The notes under the pieces are model-generated. The model saw only the letters and a list, made by a program, of their open reading frames with translations. It ran no database searches and was not told the origin of the DNA. The translations under genes and the position numbers were made by a program. A stretch of DNA of 64,000 bases from Chrysaora quinquecirrha (Eukaryota > Cnidaria > Scyphozoa > Semaeostomeae > Pelagiidae), in NCBI GenBank assembly GCA_014526335.1, contig JACTAT010000346.1, positions 26,554-90,553 of the forward strand, in the 5' to 3' direction. How positions within the stretch are numbered: position 1 is the first letter of the stretch; each line of letters starts with the position of its first letter. Shown here one piece after another: positions 11,183-21,944 of this stretch.

Positions 11183-11756
11183 GATGTTGGAACATTGCGA
11201 CATTGAAACATTGGACCTTCAAACGCCTTTTTAGGTATGCTTTCTTTCAAGATTTCCCGATTTAAGTCAGGAATATGTGTGTTTGCAGAAAACACTATCT
11301 TAATCCAGAAGAAGATAGCTTTTAATGAACTGCATAAGATTAAACGGGAAGCTTAGTGAAAAGCACGAGAAACAGCAAGGAATCGAAAAAAGCCTTCTTC
11401 GTAACGATTTCAGGAATTATGTGACTATAGCATGAAGTTATTGCCGTCTGTGCCGCTGTCTAAACTCATAACACCAGTCTCTAGTTTGCGCTCCACTTTT
11501 TTTGATTAGTCACTCTAACTGATCCACCCCGAGGCATTGTAGAAAAGAACAACAATAACATCGAGCGAAGTTGCGGGAATTATGTAGTGAGTCTAGTACC
11601 CCCGTTGCCTTTGACTCGATACACAATTCGTTTGTAATTTGAATATTGAATTGAATCGCTGGACGCCACTTGTGCAGCCACTCTACCCTTGCCCGTCGGT
11701 TGCCCTAGACTTGTTTCCCAAGTCCCTAACTTTCGCTTACATGGAATTGAATAGAC
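11183..11756. other. No gene recognised
   Basis: PLE 3' flank and unassigned sequence. The open frames are short and unlike any family I know. Stop-rich in all frames. Confidence 0.5.
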
Positions 11757-11835
11757 TCTATAATAGTTTTTCGGCCTAATTTTTTCGTAGCTAAATCTGC
11801 CGGTGTCAGTCGGTGAAAACAATAGACGATTTGTT
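11757..11835 (+). repeat. Extra copy of the fold-back arm motif
   Basis: Contains AGTTTTTCGGCCTAA and TGCCGGTGTCAGTCGGTGAA. This is the inverse of the arm at about 12434-12475 and similar in orientation to the arm at 12721-12780. It may be the edge of another, partly lost copy. Confidence 0.7.
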
Positions 11836-11850
11836 GTGAAACGATGTATA

Positions 11851-11911
11851 TTATTGCTGTTATTGCTGTTATTGCTGTTTTTGCTGTTATTGCTGTTTTT
11901 GCTGTTATTGA
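11851..11911 (+). repeat. TTATTGCTG minisatellite
   Basis: About seven imperfect 9-base units (TTATTGCTG and TTTTTGCTG variants) in direct array. Confidence 0.9.
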
Positions 11912-12317
11912 ATGATTGGACAATAGTTGTAACGCATTCTATTGGTTAAAGTTAATTATATTGGGGCGTTGCAGTAAGGGTATAAAACGTAGGTTTTTAT
12001 GGGTTTTAAAAAAAGGAGCTTCATTGAATGGATTGAAGACTCGTTTGTTATCAAAAGTTTTATTGGAAGTTTGAAACGTATAGATTTTATTAGAAGAATT
12101 ATTGAGTATTGATCATTGGTTATTGTTTGTTGAAGAAGTGTTTTGAGTTCATTCAGTCTTCTCTGATCTGCCGCTGCCGCTCGCAATCCAAATATTTCTG
12201 AAGAGATTCCGAAGTTGCAAGGGTCTGTAAGGTTTGATTTTTCGCTGTTGTCATTTATTATACCGTATTCAATTTAGTAAGAACTCACGCAACTTTATTT
12301 AGCATCACATGTTGGTG

Positions 12318-13893
12318 ATCTAACAGATTCCGCAAAACATGGCGGCCGCTTATTTCAAGCAATGCATGACAGGAATATGCCCCCTAGCTACGCATAGTTA
12401 CAAAATCTACGTCCGTTCGTCCGAAAGAATTGTTTTCACCGACTGACACCGGCAGGCCGAAAAACTATTATAAAAGATAAGAGATTTGATTCATATTTAT
12501 AAATGTTTGATTATCACGTGACAAAACCATTTTAAAATTTTTGTAACTGATGGGTTTTTTGAAGGAATAACACTTAACAGTTGGAAGAAGCATTGAATAA
12601 AAAAATGAAGACAGAAAACTCACAAGTCATAGAAGTCAATGATGCTGGCTGAGTATCAAAAAGAAACTTTTTTTCAACAGACTATGTATAAAACTTTAAA
12701 TACTTCTCTCAGAATTCCATTTCTTTACGACAGCCTAAATTTTTCGCAGCTAAATCTACCAGTCAGTCGATCAAAACAAATTTTATCGGACATACATTTT
12801 GTCGCTATGCGTAGCTAAGGGGCATATTCCCAACCTCGTTCCCAGGGCTATTTTGAAAGAAATACCCCTGGTACCTACCAAGCGTTTCTGGATTCTGATT
12901 GGTTGAGGGAGAACAATAGAAATCTGGCGTGATTGCATACATTACGCTCTATTTCCCGAATTCCGAGCTGCGGCAGTCGGCCTTGCTTGCGAATAAAGTT
13001 TGCAAAACAAGCTTCAAAAACCGGCTAATGTGTTCTGAAACCTAACATTCAACTAAAACATTGCAAAAAATTGCTGTAAATATTCTAGAATTAAGTTTCA
13101 GTTACAATACAAATAAAACATTAAATGTTTTCACCGAAAATTTTGTAAAGACGAAGCGCCGTAGAAAACGTCTGAAGGTGGCAAATGAATATCTGATAAA
13201 TTTGCTAGAAAAGTATCCAAGAAACGCTGAAATTTTCCAATTATAAAATGTACTTATAGAAAATTGTAGAAAGAAACGTTAGCTATACTTTCGTCAACTG
13301 GCTTTTCTTGTTATTCGATACAAAACAATGCAATTTTGCACATAAGAATGGGAAGTTTTGCAAGTGGGGAAACAATGAAAATCTCATTCAGACTCTTGTA
13401 CAGCAAAACTGCAGCAATTACGAGCAAATGTGAAGGAAGAACTGTAAGCCTTCAGCGAAAAAAAATGCATGAACACGACTTTACAAAAACGTCGCTTGAA
13501 AGTAATTCTTGGCATTAAAAATACTCCTCAAACAACCAGAAATCTCCTGAAACAAACTGGTCTAATTTTTCCAAAGCATTGCCCTCAAGTTCTCCAAGTT
13601 TTTCAATTGAAAAGTGCATTATTTTCAATTTTCCAAGTCGAAAGAAAGTAAAATGTCAAAGTTATTTTGCGCCATGTAAAATTCATTCAAGGAGTCACAC
13701 ACCCGGCCAAGCTCGCTGGCTTGCATAATTATTAATTATTCATTGCATAAATTATCATAATCACCCACAAATCGTGGGGTAGGTACCAGGGGTATTCATG
13801 GCTCCTGGCTCGCCCTGAATAGCTCTGGGAACGAGGTTGGCATATTCCTATCATGCACTGCGTGAAATAAGCGGCCGCCATCTTTTGCAGAAT
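12318..13893. mobile_element. Fold-back element with ~150-bp arms, split by a later insertion
   Basis: The left arm (12318-12475) contains ATGGCGGCCGCTTATTTCA, GGAATATGCCCCCTAGCTAC and the GACACCGGCAGGCCGAAAAA stretch. The right arm is its reverse complement at 12721-12830, continued at 13849-13893 after removal of the insertion at 12831-13839. The spacer is about 245 bp. No coding content. Exact outer ends and target duplication are not resolved. Confidence 0.75.
12831..13839. mobile_element. TIR element CAACCTCGTTCCCAG with a 9-bp target duplication
   Basis: GCATATTCC occurs at 12822-12830 and 13840-13848. The ~1 kb element starts CAACCTCGTTCCCAGGGCT and ends with the inverse, and has a second inverted pair (TACCCCTGGTACCTACC near 12863 versus GGTAGGTACCAGGGGTA near 13779). 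No transposase ORF. A 9-bp duplication would fit Mutator-like elements; this is inference only. Confidence 0.8.
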
Positions 13894-13911
13894 CGTCGTC
13901 TATTGATTAGA

Positions 13912-13982
13912 CTGATTACATGAGTCGTAGTTATCGCTATTGAAATACATGCTAGGACGCTAAAACTACGACTCATAATCGA
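13912..13982. repeat. Short inverted repeat at the left end of the DIRS element
   Basis: CATGAGTCGTAGTTATCGC is mirrored, after a ~25-bp loop, by a CTACGACTCATAATCG stretch. Closely related inverted pairs occur at 50808-50905 and near 58655-58700, so this is a dispersed terminal sequence rather than a chance hairpin. Confidence 0.65.
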
Positions 13983-14282
13983 ACGGTTATCTTTCTGAAC
14001 TTACGTTTTCTGTCTCGTTCTCATATTACCATGGTTACAGTGATGTCAACGATAAGTAGTTGTAATGGCCTAAATCTACCGGGTCTAAAACGCTGTGAAA
14101 AACAATGTTTCTTCATCTTAAAACTTAACTTACTAATTGTTTTGCAGAAAGCTCTTACCAACCCAGCTTTTTCGATATTCGTTCAAAATTTTTTGCGTTA
14201 TTTAGTACTAAAACGGCTGCCGAACAGGGCTCGTATGTTTTGCTGTTTTGCTGTGAGGAGGCAATGAACCAGCCTCGTTTCA

Positions 14283-15128
14283 ATGCGCGCAAGCATTGAC
14301 AATGATATCAATGTCCCTATGGATCTGGAAGGTCACCAAGAGCAAGAGACAAATTACGATCCGAGTCCAATGTCCACTGAGGACAAATTTTTGGACTCCG
14401 TTGAAGCCACGGTCAACCCTGGACCGCAGCAGGGCCCCCCTATTCCGGACCACCTTGCAAAAATAATCAACGCAAAATTCCAGGCTGATATTGATGCCTT
14501 GCAGCGGAAGCAATTGATTGAAAAGTATAACACACCCGCTAATTGCGTTGACCTATATCGGCCACGGGTTAACCCACCTATCTGGAGTTCCCAGAAGCCG
14601 GAGTCGAAATCGGGCGATCGAACTCTATCAGCATTACAAGACGCCCTTGTCACGGCTTCAAGTGCCGTTGCTCTATCAGCCACAGACTTGCTTGAAGCAC
14701 GTAAACAGCAATCTGAGATTGATTACCAGGCAATAATGGCCCGTCAAATTGACGTTATTCTCCTTTTAGGGTGTGTTTGCCAAGAAATTTCATTTCGCCG
14801 CAAAGAGGCATTACGGCACACCCGCAGCCCTGAGTACAAAGCGGCCTGTAACCGCTCTGCCAAGCCCACGAATTTCTTGTTTGGTGACGACTTGGCAAAA
14901 ACGATGCAGGAGGCCAAGGCTGCCAACCGCTACACACAGCCCTGCACCCCCGTGGCCCGACGTGGCCCCGGCCCGCGACAGTCGTATAATAGAGCCACTG
15001 GAAACTACAGCCAGCAAAATAATTCTTTTTTAGGGCTGAAGGGGAAGTCACCTTATCATCCCCGAAGAAATCAGAATGCCGTAGAGTCCCCTGCCAAGCG
15101 GAAGTTCACAAAGAATTGGAAAATTTGA
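14283..15128 (+). CDS. DIRS gag-like protein (ORF1), 281 residues
   Basis: The open frame starts at ATG 14283 and ends at 15128, with no internal lesion. Residues ~155-215 carry the block that marks DIRS ORF1 proteins: a hydrophobic LLLG stretch, ISFRRKEALRHTRSPEYKAA, then NFLFGDDLAKTMQEA. The last third is basic and Pro/Arg/Gln-rich, suited to RNA binding. It overlaps the start of the RT frame by 13 bases in another frame, as is common in DIRS elements. It is presumed to form the nucleoprotein. Function is inferred from family, not shown here. Confidence 0.78.
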   Translation: MRASIDNDINVPMDLEGHQEQETNYDPSPMSTEDKFLDSVEATVNPGPQQGPPIPDHLAKIINAKFQADIDALQRKQLIEKYNTPANCVDLYRPRVNPPIWSSQKPESKSGDRTLSALQDALVTASSAVALSATDLLEARKQQSEIDYQAIMARQIDVILLLGCVCQEISFRRKEALRHTRSPEYKAACNRSAKPTNFLFGDDLAKTMQEAKAANRYTQPCTPVARRGPGPRQSYNRATGNYSQQNNSFLGLKGKSPYHPRRNQNAVESPAKRKFTKNWKI

Positions 15129-15504
15129 ACTCCCAGGTATCAAAATTTCCTAAATTTGTAAAAGAACTTATGCAACCATACCTTGAGTTAGCGGTTGCAT
15201 CATTCAGAGCAGGGCAGATTTCTTCTCATCTCTCGTCATGGGAACGTATCACCTCAGACCCCTACATACTGCAGATCGTTGAAGGAGATCAATTAGAGTT
15301 TTATCAAATCCCACCCGAGCAACGAACGTACCCTAAAAATATTATATCCACTGATCATTCCCCCCTTTTTAAAGAGGAAATCGAAAATCTCGTGGCCAAA
15401 AAGTTCCTTGTACATTCCGCACACGAAACACCTGAATTTATTTCTCCAATTTTCTCTGTGCCGAAACCAGATAATAAAATACGTCTCATATTAAATTTAA
15501 AAAT

Positions 15505-15626
15505 AGCAACGCTATCGCAATGTCCGAAGGACAATAATCATCATCATTATCGTCATCATTTTCATGGAAGTCGTTATCATCATCGTAATCGTTATGGTCA
15601 TCATCAACATCATCATCATCATCATC

Positions 15627-15672
<46 letters not shown>

Positions 15673-15894
15673 ACAACAACAACATCATCATCATCATCAA
15701 CAACATGTTCATTGTCGTTATCACCATCATCATGTTCATTCAGGCTTTAGCGAGTTCCAGTTTTGCAGCTTCTGCAGGATCTGTAGCGCTCAAGTACGAC
15801 GATAATAATCATGACAGTGAGGACGAGGACGACGATGATGATGATGATAATGATAATGATGATGTTCAAGATGATGATGATGTTGAAGAAGATA

Positions 15895-15935
<41 letters not shown>

Positions 15936-16423
15936 AATAAACAAAATCACACGAGATCAGCAGCAATTTCTACCGCGCCACTCTTTCCTCCCTTGTTTAC
16001 ACGCAAATTTGCACGCATCAGAACCTTGAGAATCTTCTGACGACAACAACCCTCTCAAAATAAATGACATCGACATCGACATCAGCAACAACATGCGCAA
16101 CGCAAAAGGCTAATAAAAGTATTTTATTGTGCAATATGCAAATACAAAAACTTTGAGAATTAATTATCAACAAATTGAGCTTCGAGAATCTTCTGCCAGA
16201 ACTTTAACCACAATGAATCATCTTGTTTACAAACTTCGTTATTGCTTCTGATTGTCAAATAATTGGTATTCATAACATCCAATTACGGCGACTTCAAATT
16301 TTACTTCCTAGCATTTGTGGTTTATCTTTTGTTACGCTTTTTGGCAGGAAAAAGCGTCTATACATGTATCCATACATCGTTACATGCGTTCCACAAACAC
16401 CCTCTCATTATGTCCTTCGGACA
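15505..16423. mobile_element. 919-bp insertion with opposed CAT and GAT microsatellites
   Basis: TAAAAAT flanks it at 15498-15504 and 16424-16430, and removing it restores the RT frame. Near the left end is ATGTCCGAAGGACA and at the right end TATGTCCTTCGGACA, each itself a small palindrome. The body holds a CAT-rich tract (15538-15740) and, further on, a GAT-rich tract (15826-15936). No transposase. The left end carries ~14 extra bases outside the shared inverted motif, so the exact borders are uncertain. Confidence 0.72.
15538..15936. repeat. (CAT)n tract facing a (GAT)n tract
   Basis: CATCAT-rich sequence at 15538-15740 and GATGAT-rich sequence at 15826-15936 are complementary in inverted orientation, so one strand could fold into a long imperfect hairpin. 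The His, Ile, Met and Asp runs read from it are translation artefacts. Confidence 0.9.
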
Positions 16424-17622
16424 TAAAAATGTCAAACACTTACGTAACATATCATCATTTTAAGATGGAGACCATTGAAAGTGTTTTACAAATGGTCACT
16501 CCACATTGCTGGATGGCATCTCTTGATCTTAAAGATGCTTACTATAGCGTAAAAATCCATCCAGATGATCAACGTTATTTGAAATTTATTTTTAATGATC
16601 AATTATACCAATACACTGCCTTCCCTGACGGTTCGTCGTCCTGCCCTCGCCAATTTACGAAACTCGTAAAGCCTCCACTTGCAACATTGAGGGCACAAGG
16701 CCACATCATTGCTAGCTACATAGACGATATTTATTTGCAAAGTGCAACATATGACGGGTGCGTTTGCACTATACTTGCCACTTTTAAACTTTTTGACCAG
16801 CTCGGATTTGTCATCCGCCCAGAAAAGTCTGATTTCTACCCAAAGCATCAGCTCACCTTTTTAGGCTTTGTTATTGACTCTGCGTTAATGCAGATTCGCT
16901 TAAAACCCCAACGGGAAGAAAAATTAAAAGCTGTCCTGCAGTCCACTCGCGCTCACGCACAATACTTGAAAATTCGAGACACAGCTTGTGCAGTGGGGCA
17001 TATCATCTCTAGTCTTCCAGCTGTCCCCTCCGGTGGCATACACTATCGGTGGCTAGAGAGGGACAAAATACTTGCTTTAAAACGAGCGCGAGGTAATTTT
17101 CAAGCATACATGTCTTTAAGCGAAGAAGCCATTCAGGAACTTGATTGGTGGCTCACCAATTTTGCAGGCAGCTTTGCCCCAATATTTCAACCTCCATTTG
17201 ATATAACATTATACTCTGATGCCTCCCTGATGGGTTGGGGTGCAGCTCTGGAAAATTCCTCAACAGGAGGTAAATGGACAAACTCAGAAGCATCACTACA
17301 CATTAATGCTCTTGAGCTCTTAGCAGCATATTTTGCGCTTAAAGCTTTCCACTCTGTCCTTGTTGGGAAACATATAAAACTGATGTTGGATAGCACTACA
17401 GCAGTTGCTGTTATAAATCACATGGGCACCAATCACAGTGATGCATGCAACCGTATTGCTATAAAAATCTGGACCTTCTGTCAAGAGCACAATATGTGGC
17501 TCACCGCCTGTCACATTCCCGGCAAATCAAATACAATTGCCGATCTGGAATCTCGGGGGCTTGCTAAGCAAGACGCAGAATGGATGATAAACTCCGATAT
17601 TTTAACAAGCGCACTATTATAA

Positions 17623-18895
17623 TTAAATTTCAAACCCGAAATTGATCTATTTGCTACCAGATTAAACACACAATTTCCCAGGTACTGCTCGCTGCGCCCT
17701 GACCCCGATGCCTTTGCCATTGATGCCTTTACGTTGCCTTGGCACAGTTTAAAATTCGATTCTTTCCCGCCATTTAGTTGCATCTTACAAGTACTACGCA
17801 AATTACGAGCCGAACAAGCGACGGGATTGTTGTTGTTCCAGATTGGCCAACACAACCCTGGTACCCTCTATTGTTACAATTACTTGTCGTACTTCCAATC
17901 AAATCAAGCCCCACCCATCAGTTCTGTCCTTAGCAACAATGCCAGATGCAATACATCGCCTTCACTCTCACCTGCCCCTACTTGTTTGCCTGGTGTCCGG
18001 CAAGACCTCTCAGCGCAAGGTTTAACCGAGCCTTCAATAGAAATAATAATGGCTTCATGGAGAGATTCTACCAAGAAGCAATATCAAACCCATCTTAAAC
18101 GTTGGTTCGCTTTCTGCCAAGAAAAGCTATGTGATCCGGTCCGACCTTCAATTAGCTCTGCAATAGAATTTCTAACCACGCAATATAAAGCTGGTCTATC
18201 TTACAGCTCGCTCAATACAGCTCGCTCTGCACTTTTGTCTCTAATTGTATTACCACATACAGATATAACCTTTGGTGAGCTCCCAGTTGTTCGCAGATTC
18301 ATGCGTGGAGTTTTTCAGCTTAGACCTGCTCTGCCAAGATACAACTCGATCTGGTCCGTAAAGAAAGTTCTTGATTACCTGCGTAGATCACCACGAAATG
18401 CAGAACTTGATCTGAAAAGTCTCACCCTTAGATTGACATTCCTTTTATGCCTCTTGAGCGCACAGCGTTGTCAGACTATTCACTCCTTGCGAGTCGATCA
18501 AATGACTTTAATGGACACTTCGTTCGCTTTTTTAATTACTGAGAAGTTGAAACATACACGCCCTGGAAAACACCTACAACCTATTACGTTTAATCATTAC
18601 TCAACTGAGCCATGCATATGCCCGCATTGCTACCTACATGAATATTTGAATCGCACTAAACAATTGCGTAGCGGCTGTACTCAATTACTGATTAGCTTCG
18701 CTCGTCCTCATGCTGCAGTATGAACGGATACTATTTCTCGATGGTGACGAAATGTACTTTCAAGCGCTGGAATAGATATAGACAAATTTACTAGCCATAG
18801 TACACGTGCTTCAGCAACCTCGGTTCTAGCTGCCAAAAACATTCCTTTAAAAAACATTATGCTTGCTGCCGGATGGATTCTCATCATACTTGTAT
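17623..18895 (+). pseudogene. DIRS tyrosine recombinase, C-terminus lost
   Basis: It continues in the RT frame after the stop at 17620. The recombinase core begins near 18040 (IIMASWRDSTKKQYQTHLKR) with an N-terminal SAM-like region. The catalytic Arg lies in LSAQRCQTIHSLR (~18470). A TGA at 18721-18723 interrupts it, and the HxxR box is read in the same frame as HSTRAS near 18796. The sequence then departs from the family after LAAGW (~18876), before the expected Tyr. This enzyme would integrate circular DNA copies; this copy cannot. Confidence 0.82.
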
Positions 18896-19170
18896 CAGCA
18901 AAGAACCAAAAGCAGCGTCAGCAAAGGCACAACAAGTGGAGATATCTGCTGAGAATTCTGTGTATGTTGAATTACAGTATATAACTTTATAAACTTAATT
19001 GTATGATTTATGCGCAATTTTATGTAGGAAAAGTAAAAAATAAATATCTTTTGGTTATAAGTGGTGGCTATGTCTAGGACTTTTCTTTCAATCATCAGTC
19101 TTTCCACGTGCAAATTTCTCAAAAGTGCAAATAATGCCATGCCAATATGTAATTTGTTTTGTTTTTCAGA
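18896..19170. other. Junction between the DIRS remnant and the hAT-like gene
   Basis: No gene recognised. TTTTTCAG at 19163-19170 immediately before the next coding block looks like a 3' splice site, so part of this stretch may be an intron or 5' leader of the hAT-like gene. Confidence 0.4.
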
Positions 19171-21821
19171 TCGAACAAGCAAGAGATTCAACCAAAAAAC
19201 ATGTATCAGAGCCCTATTTTTAGACAACCAGTGCAACAAATTAACTTTCCTTGTGATTTGAATGATTTTGCTGAGAAAGTTGCAAAGAAAGTAGTTAAAT
19301 TGACAAAGGCCCTGCCTAAAAGTGAACAGCCATCTAGTGTCATCCAAAAGATTGAGTCAAAGGCAGAAAAGTTTTTGCAGAAATTTCCAACCTTCGAAAT
19401 TCTTGGTGAAAGTCAATGCAAAGTTCTAAGATGTAGAGAATGTTTTCTATTTTCAACTTCACTTTCCTCAACTGCAACAAAGCCTTCAGGCAACACAAAT
19501 GGTTCCTTAAGCCTTGGTTTGCAGATAAGTGATGACAAAATGACAAAATTACTGTCAGGCAACTGCGATTTGTGGTGGCATCAAAAAGCAAAGCTTCTGG
19601 ACCATCTGTCTGGTGATACTCACCAAAAAGCCACAATTCATGCTAAATCACTAGAAAAAGGCTTGAAACGGGAAATCAAAGTGGTAAAAAATCAATTGCG
19701 TACAGCATTAGGCATTATCAAATCAAAACTGCAGCAATACACTACGAAGAAAGAATTGGTGAGCTATTTTTGGCAGGTGGAGATGTTGGTGACTTTGGCC
19801 ATTCAAGAAAGCTTTTCCCAGAAATGTTGTCAGTAATGGCATCTTACATTGACAAAAGAACAGCTGAATTCTTAGCAACACCTCTACCAAATACTGGATT
19901 GAAGCCAAACTTCTACGTAACAGCAGACAAGTCAACAAATTTGCGAAAACAAAATCAAGTATCAATGATCTGCCCAGTCGTTGATGGAAAGCGCCAAGGT
20001 ATTCCATTGAATATGCACCTGGTTTATCAGGTTGTTGATGGTGTTGGTGGGGCTAATGATATTCTTGGTGAAGCCATTTTACAAGACCTTGAGACTTTTG
20101 CCAATATAAAAGGATCTTCTTTGTTGCAGATGCAAGGCAAAGTTGTTGACGGGCAATATGTTAACAGAAAATTCATTGAAGCAATGAACAAATCAATTCT
20201 TGATGCATTAAAGAATGTTTATACCCCGGAAGGATTAGAGTATGGTCTTACAGATTCATTTTGGTGGCCATGCCAGTGGGACCCAGCACACTGGTTAGAT
20301 AAAGTGTTTTCTGAAATGAAAGATGATGTATTTGTAAGCAGATTATTGAGAAGAACTGCTTTGTACCATCAGATATTTGGAAGAGGAAAAATGCACAGCA
20401 TTGCTTCTGAAAAATCCAAAGAGCTAAGTCTGCCTTTCCGCGTAACAAATACCTTTGCTCATCAAAGGTTCCTAAGTTCAAGTTACCTGTCTTTGCAAAA
20501 TTTAGAGGAGAGTTTAGAGGTTTACATAGAGGCATTCAAAGACCACGATAACAGGGAAGATATTGGCTACCAGATGTTTGGGCAGGAATTTGTTACTGAT
20601 CTTCTTGGTATGTTAGATTTGCTGTGGCCACTAGTTGTGTTGATGCTTCAAATGCAGGCACAGTGGTGTCCTGGATGGAAACTTGAAAGATATGTACCAA
20701 AGGTACGAAAGCAAATGGAGATGTTCTGCAACACCATTGAAGAGGAAATACCACCAACTGAAGCATCCCCGTGACTCAACAAACATGTGCAGTCAATAAA
20801 ATGCTTTAAGTATGGCAAATGTGATTTAGAGGTAGGTTGGTTTGTTGTGGGTACCCCAGCTGCCGGGAAGCCAGTTGATTGGACTGCACGAGAACTCATA
20901 GACTGCAAAAAAGATTTGAAATCATTGGGTGGAAATATGATAGCTGAGCTTGACAAACGTTTTAAAAACTGCTATCCACTTCTCAATCAGCAATTAGCAG
21001 CTTGTCTTGATTTTGGTCGTTTGTTTACTGGCATTTGTGGCACACGTATCGGATCAGACAATCCAGTCAATAAACGTGAATATGCATCACTGGGAGCAAA
21101 CGAATTTCAACAGTGTGCTCAGTTTGTATCATCCATGCCATCTGTTGCTGAGCAGAACCTAGAATTTGGACCAGACCTAAACGCTGGAGCATTTTGGAAA
21201 CTGAAATCTGCGCTTTTAGAAGTTGTTTGGGGAAAGTTATATACAACCCATTTTTCCAAGTTCTTCAAGTTAAAAAAAGAGATCTCCAAAAAGCCTGGCA
21301 CTGCAGTGCGATACAAGGTTATGATGGAAGAGTTCAAATCAAATCATCTTGGAGACTTTGCAGTAAGTTTTTCGCCAGCAACTTCAGCATTATTTACTTT
21401 GGCAGATGTGTTTAATTTGGAAACAAGCACTGGATCACTTCATCAAGCTACCCTTCAAGAAGATAGGGTTATTAATTGTCTTTACACAGACTCAGAGTTT
21501 TATTCCTTAGTTGGTAGGGAATTTTGTATTGTTTTTGACCACATGCTTGCAAAAACTGGAACAGAATCAACAGCTGAGTCTTTTTACAGAGTAGTGGAGA
21601 ACCAAACTATGGTTGGCAAACAAAGTCCGAATGTATTGTGGAAGCGTGCAAAAACGGATTGGTGTTTCCCACATATAACTCAATGCGAGAAAACAATATC
21701 AGATATGGCACACATTTACGTGGAGGGAGATAAAGAATGCAATCTGAAAAGGCACCTGTCCCGATTTATGCCAGCAGAAGAAACCAAATTAGAAAGATTG
21801 ATGAATTGTCAAAAGTATTAA
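19171..21821 (+). pseudogene. hAT-like transposase-family protein, broken by one frameshift and one stop
   Basis: Three adjoining open segments (19159-19836, 19770-20774, 20787-21821) read as one ~880-residue protein. A one-base slip in the T-run near 19764-19768 separates the first two, and a TGA at 20772-20774 separates the second and third in the same frame. The N-terminal part has a BED/C2HC-like zinc finger (CRECFLFS with KLLDHLSGDTHQKA). The middle has NFYVTADKSTNLRKQNQVS, where hAT/KRAB-type transposase-derived proteins carry a catalytic Asp, and WDPAHWLDKVF. I do not see a clear C-terminal hATC dimerisation motif. TIRs were not found, so it may be a solo gene copy. Confidence 0.6.
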
Positions 21822-21842
21822 CACGGCTGAAGAATGACGAAG

Positions 21843-21925
21843 TTAAACTATCCTTTTAGCTTTAAACTATCCTTTTTCCTTTTTGCTTTAAACTATTCCT
21901 TTTGCTTTAAACTATCCTTTTTGCA
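21843..21925 (+). repeat. Short tandem repeat (AAACTATCCTTTTTGCTTT)
   Basis: Four imperfect ~19-base units directly after the hAT-like frame. Confidence 0.85.
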
Positions 21926-21944
21926 TGTTACTTGTTTGTTACTA

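Larger units (their letters stand above)
15116..17622 (+). pseudogene. DIRS reverse transcriptase and RNase H, split by an insertion
   Basis: The N-terminal part (15116-15500) has the DIRS pre-RT block (SWERITSDPYILQIVEG) and the first RT motif (PIFSVPKPDNKIRLILNLK). After the 919-bp insertion the frame continues with YHHFKMETIESVLQMV, SLDLKDAYYSVKIHP, the catalytic ASYIDDIYL and a FLGFVIDS block. RNase H follows from ~17200: TLYSDASLMGWGA, NALELLAAYFALKAF, LDSTTAVAVINHMG. A TAA at 17620-17622 ends the frame, yet homology continues in the same frame (KPEIDLFATRLN, then DAFTLPW). Confidence 0.88.
13896..18895 (+). mobile_element. DIRS-type tyrosine-recombinase retrotransposon, 3'-truncated
   Basis: It has a DIRS-like gag, then a single long frame with RT, RNase H, a C-terminal extension and a tyrosine recombinase, and no integrase or LTRs. 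Inverted motifs at 13912-13982 may be part of its left terminal repeat. The right terminal repeat and the recombinase tyrosine are missing. Three lesions are visible: an insertion (15505-16423), a TAA at 17620-17622 and a TGA at 18721-18723, besides 3' loss. Confidence 0.88.

Noticed and set aside
13061..13651. Short frames inside the CAACCTCG element
   Set aside because: Around 60 codons each, no motif, and AT-rich. Nothing supports coding.
15512..16040. Long His, Ile, Met and Asp homopolymer frames on both strands
   Set aside because: All derive from CAT/GAT microsatellites. Open frames there are a composition effect.
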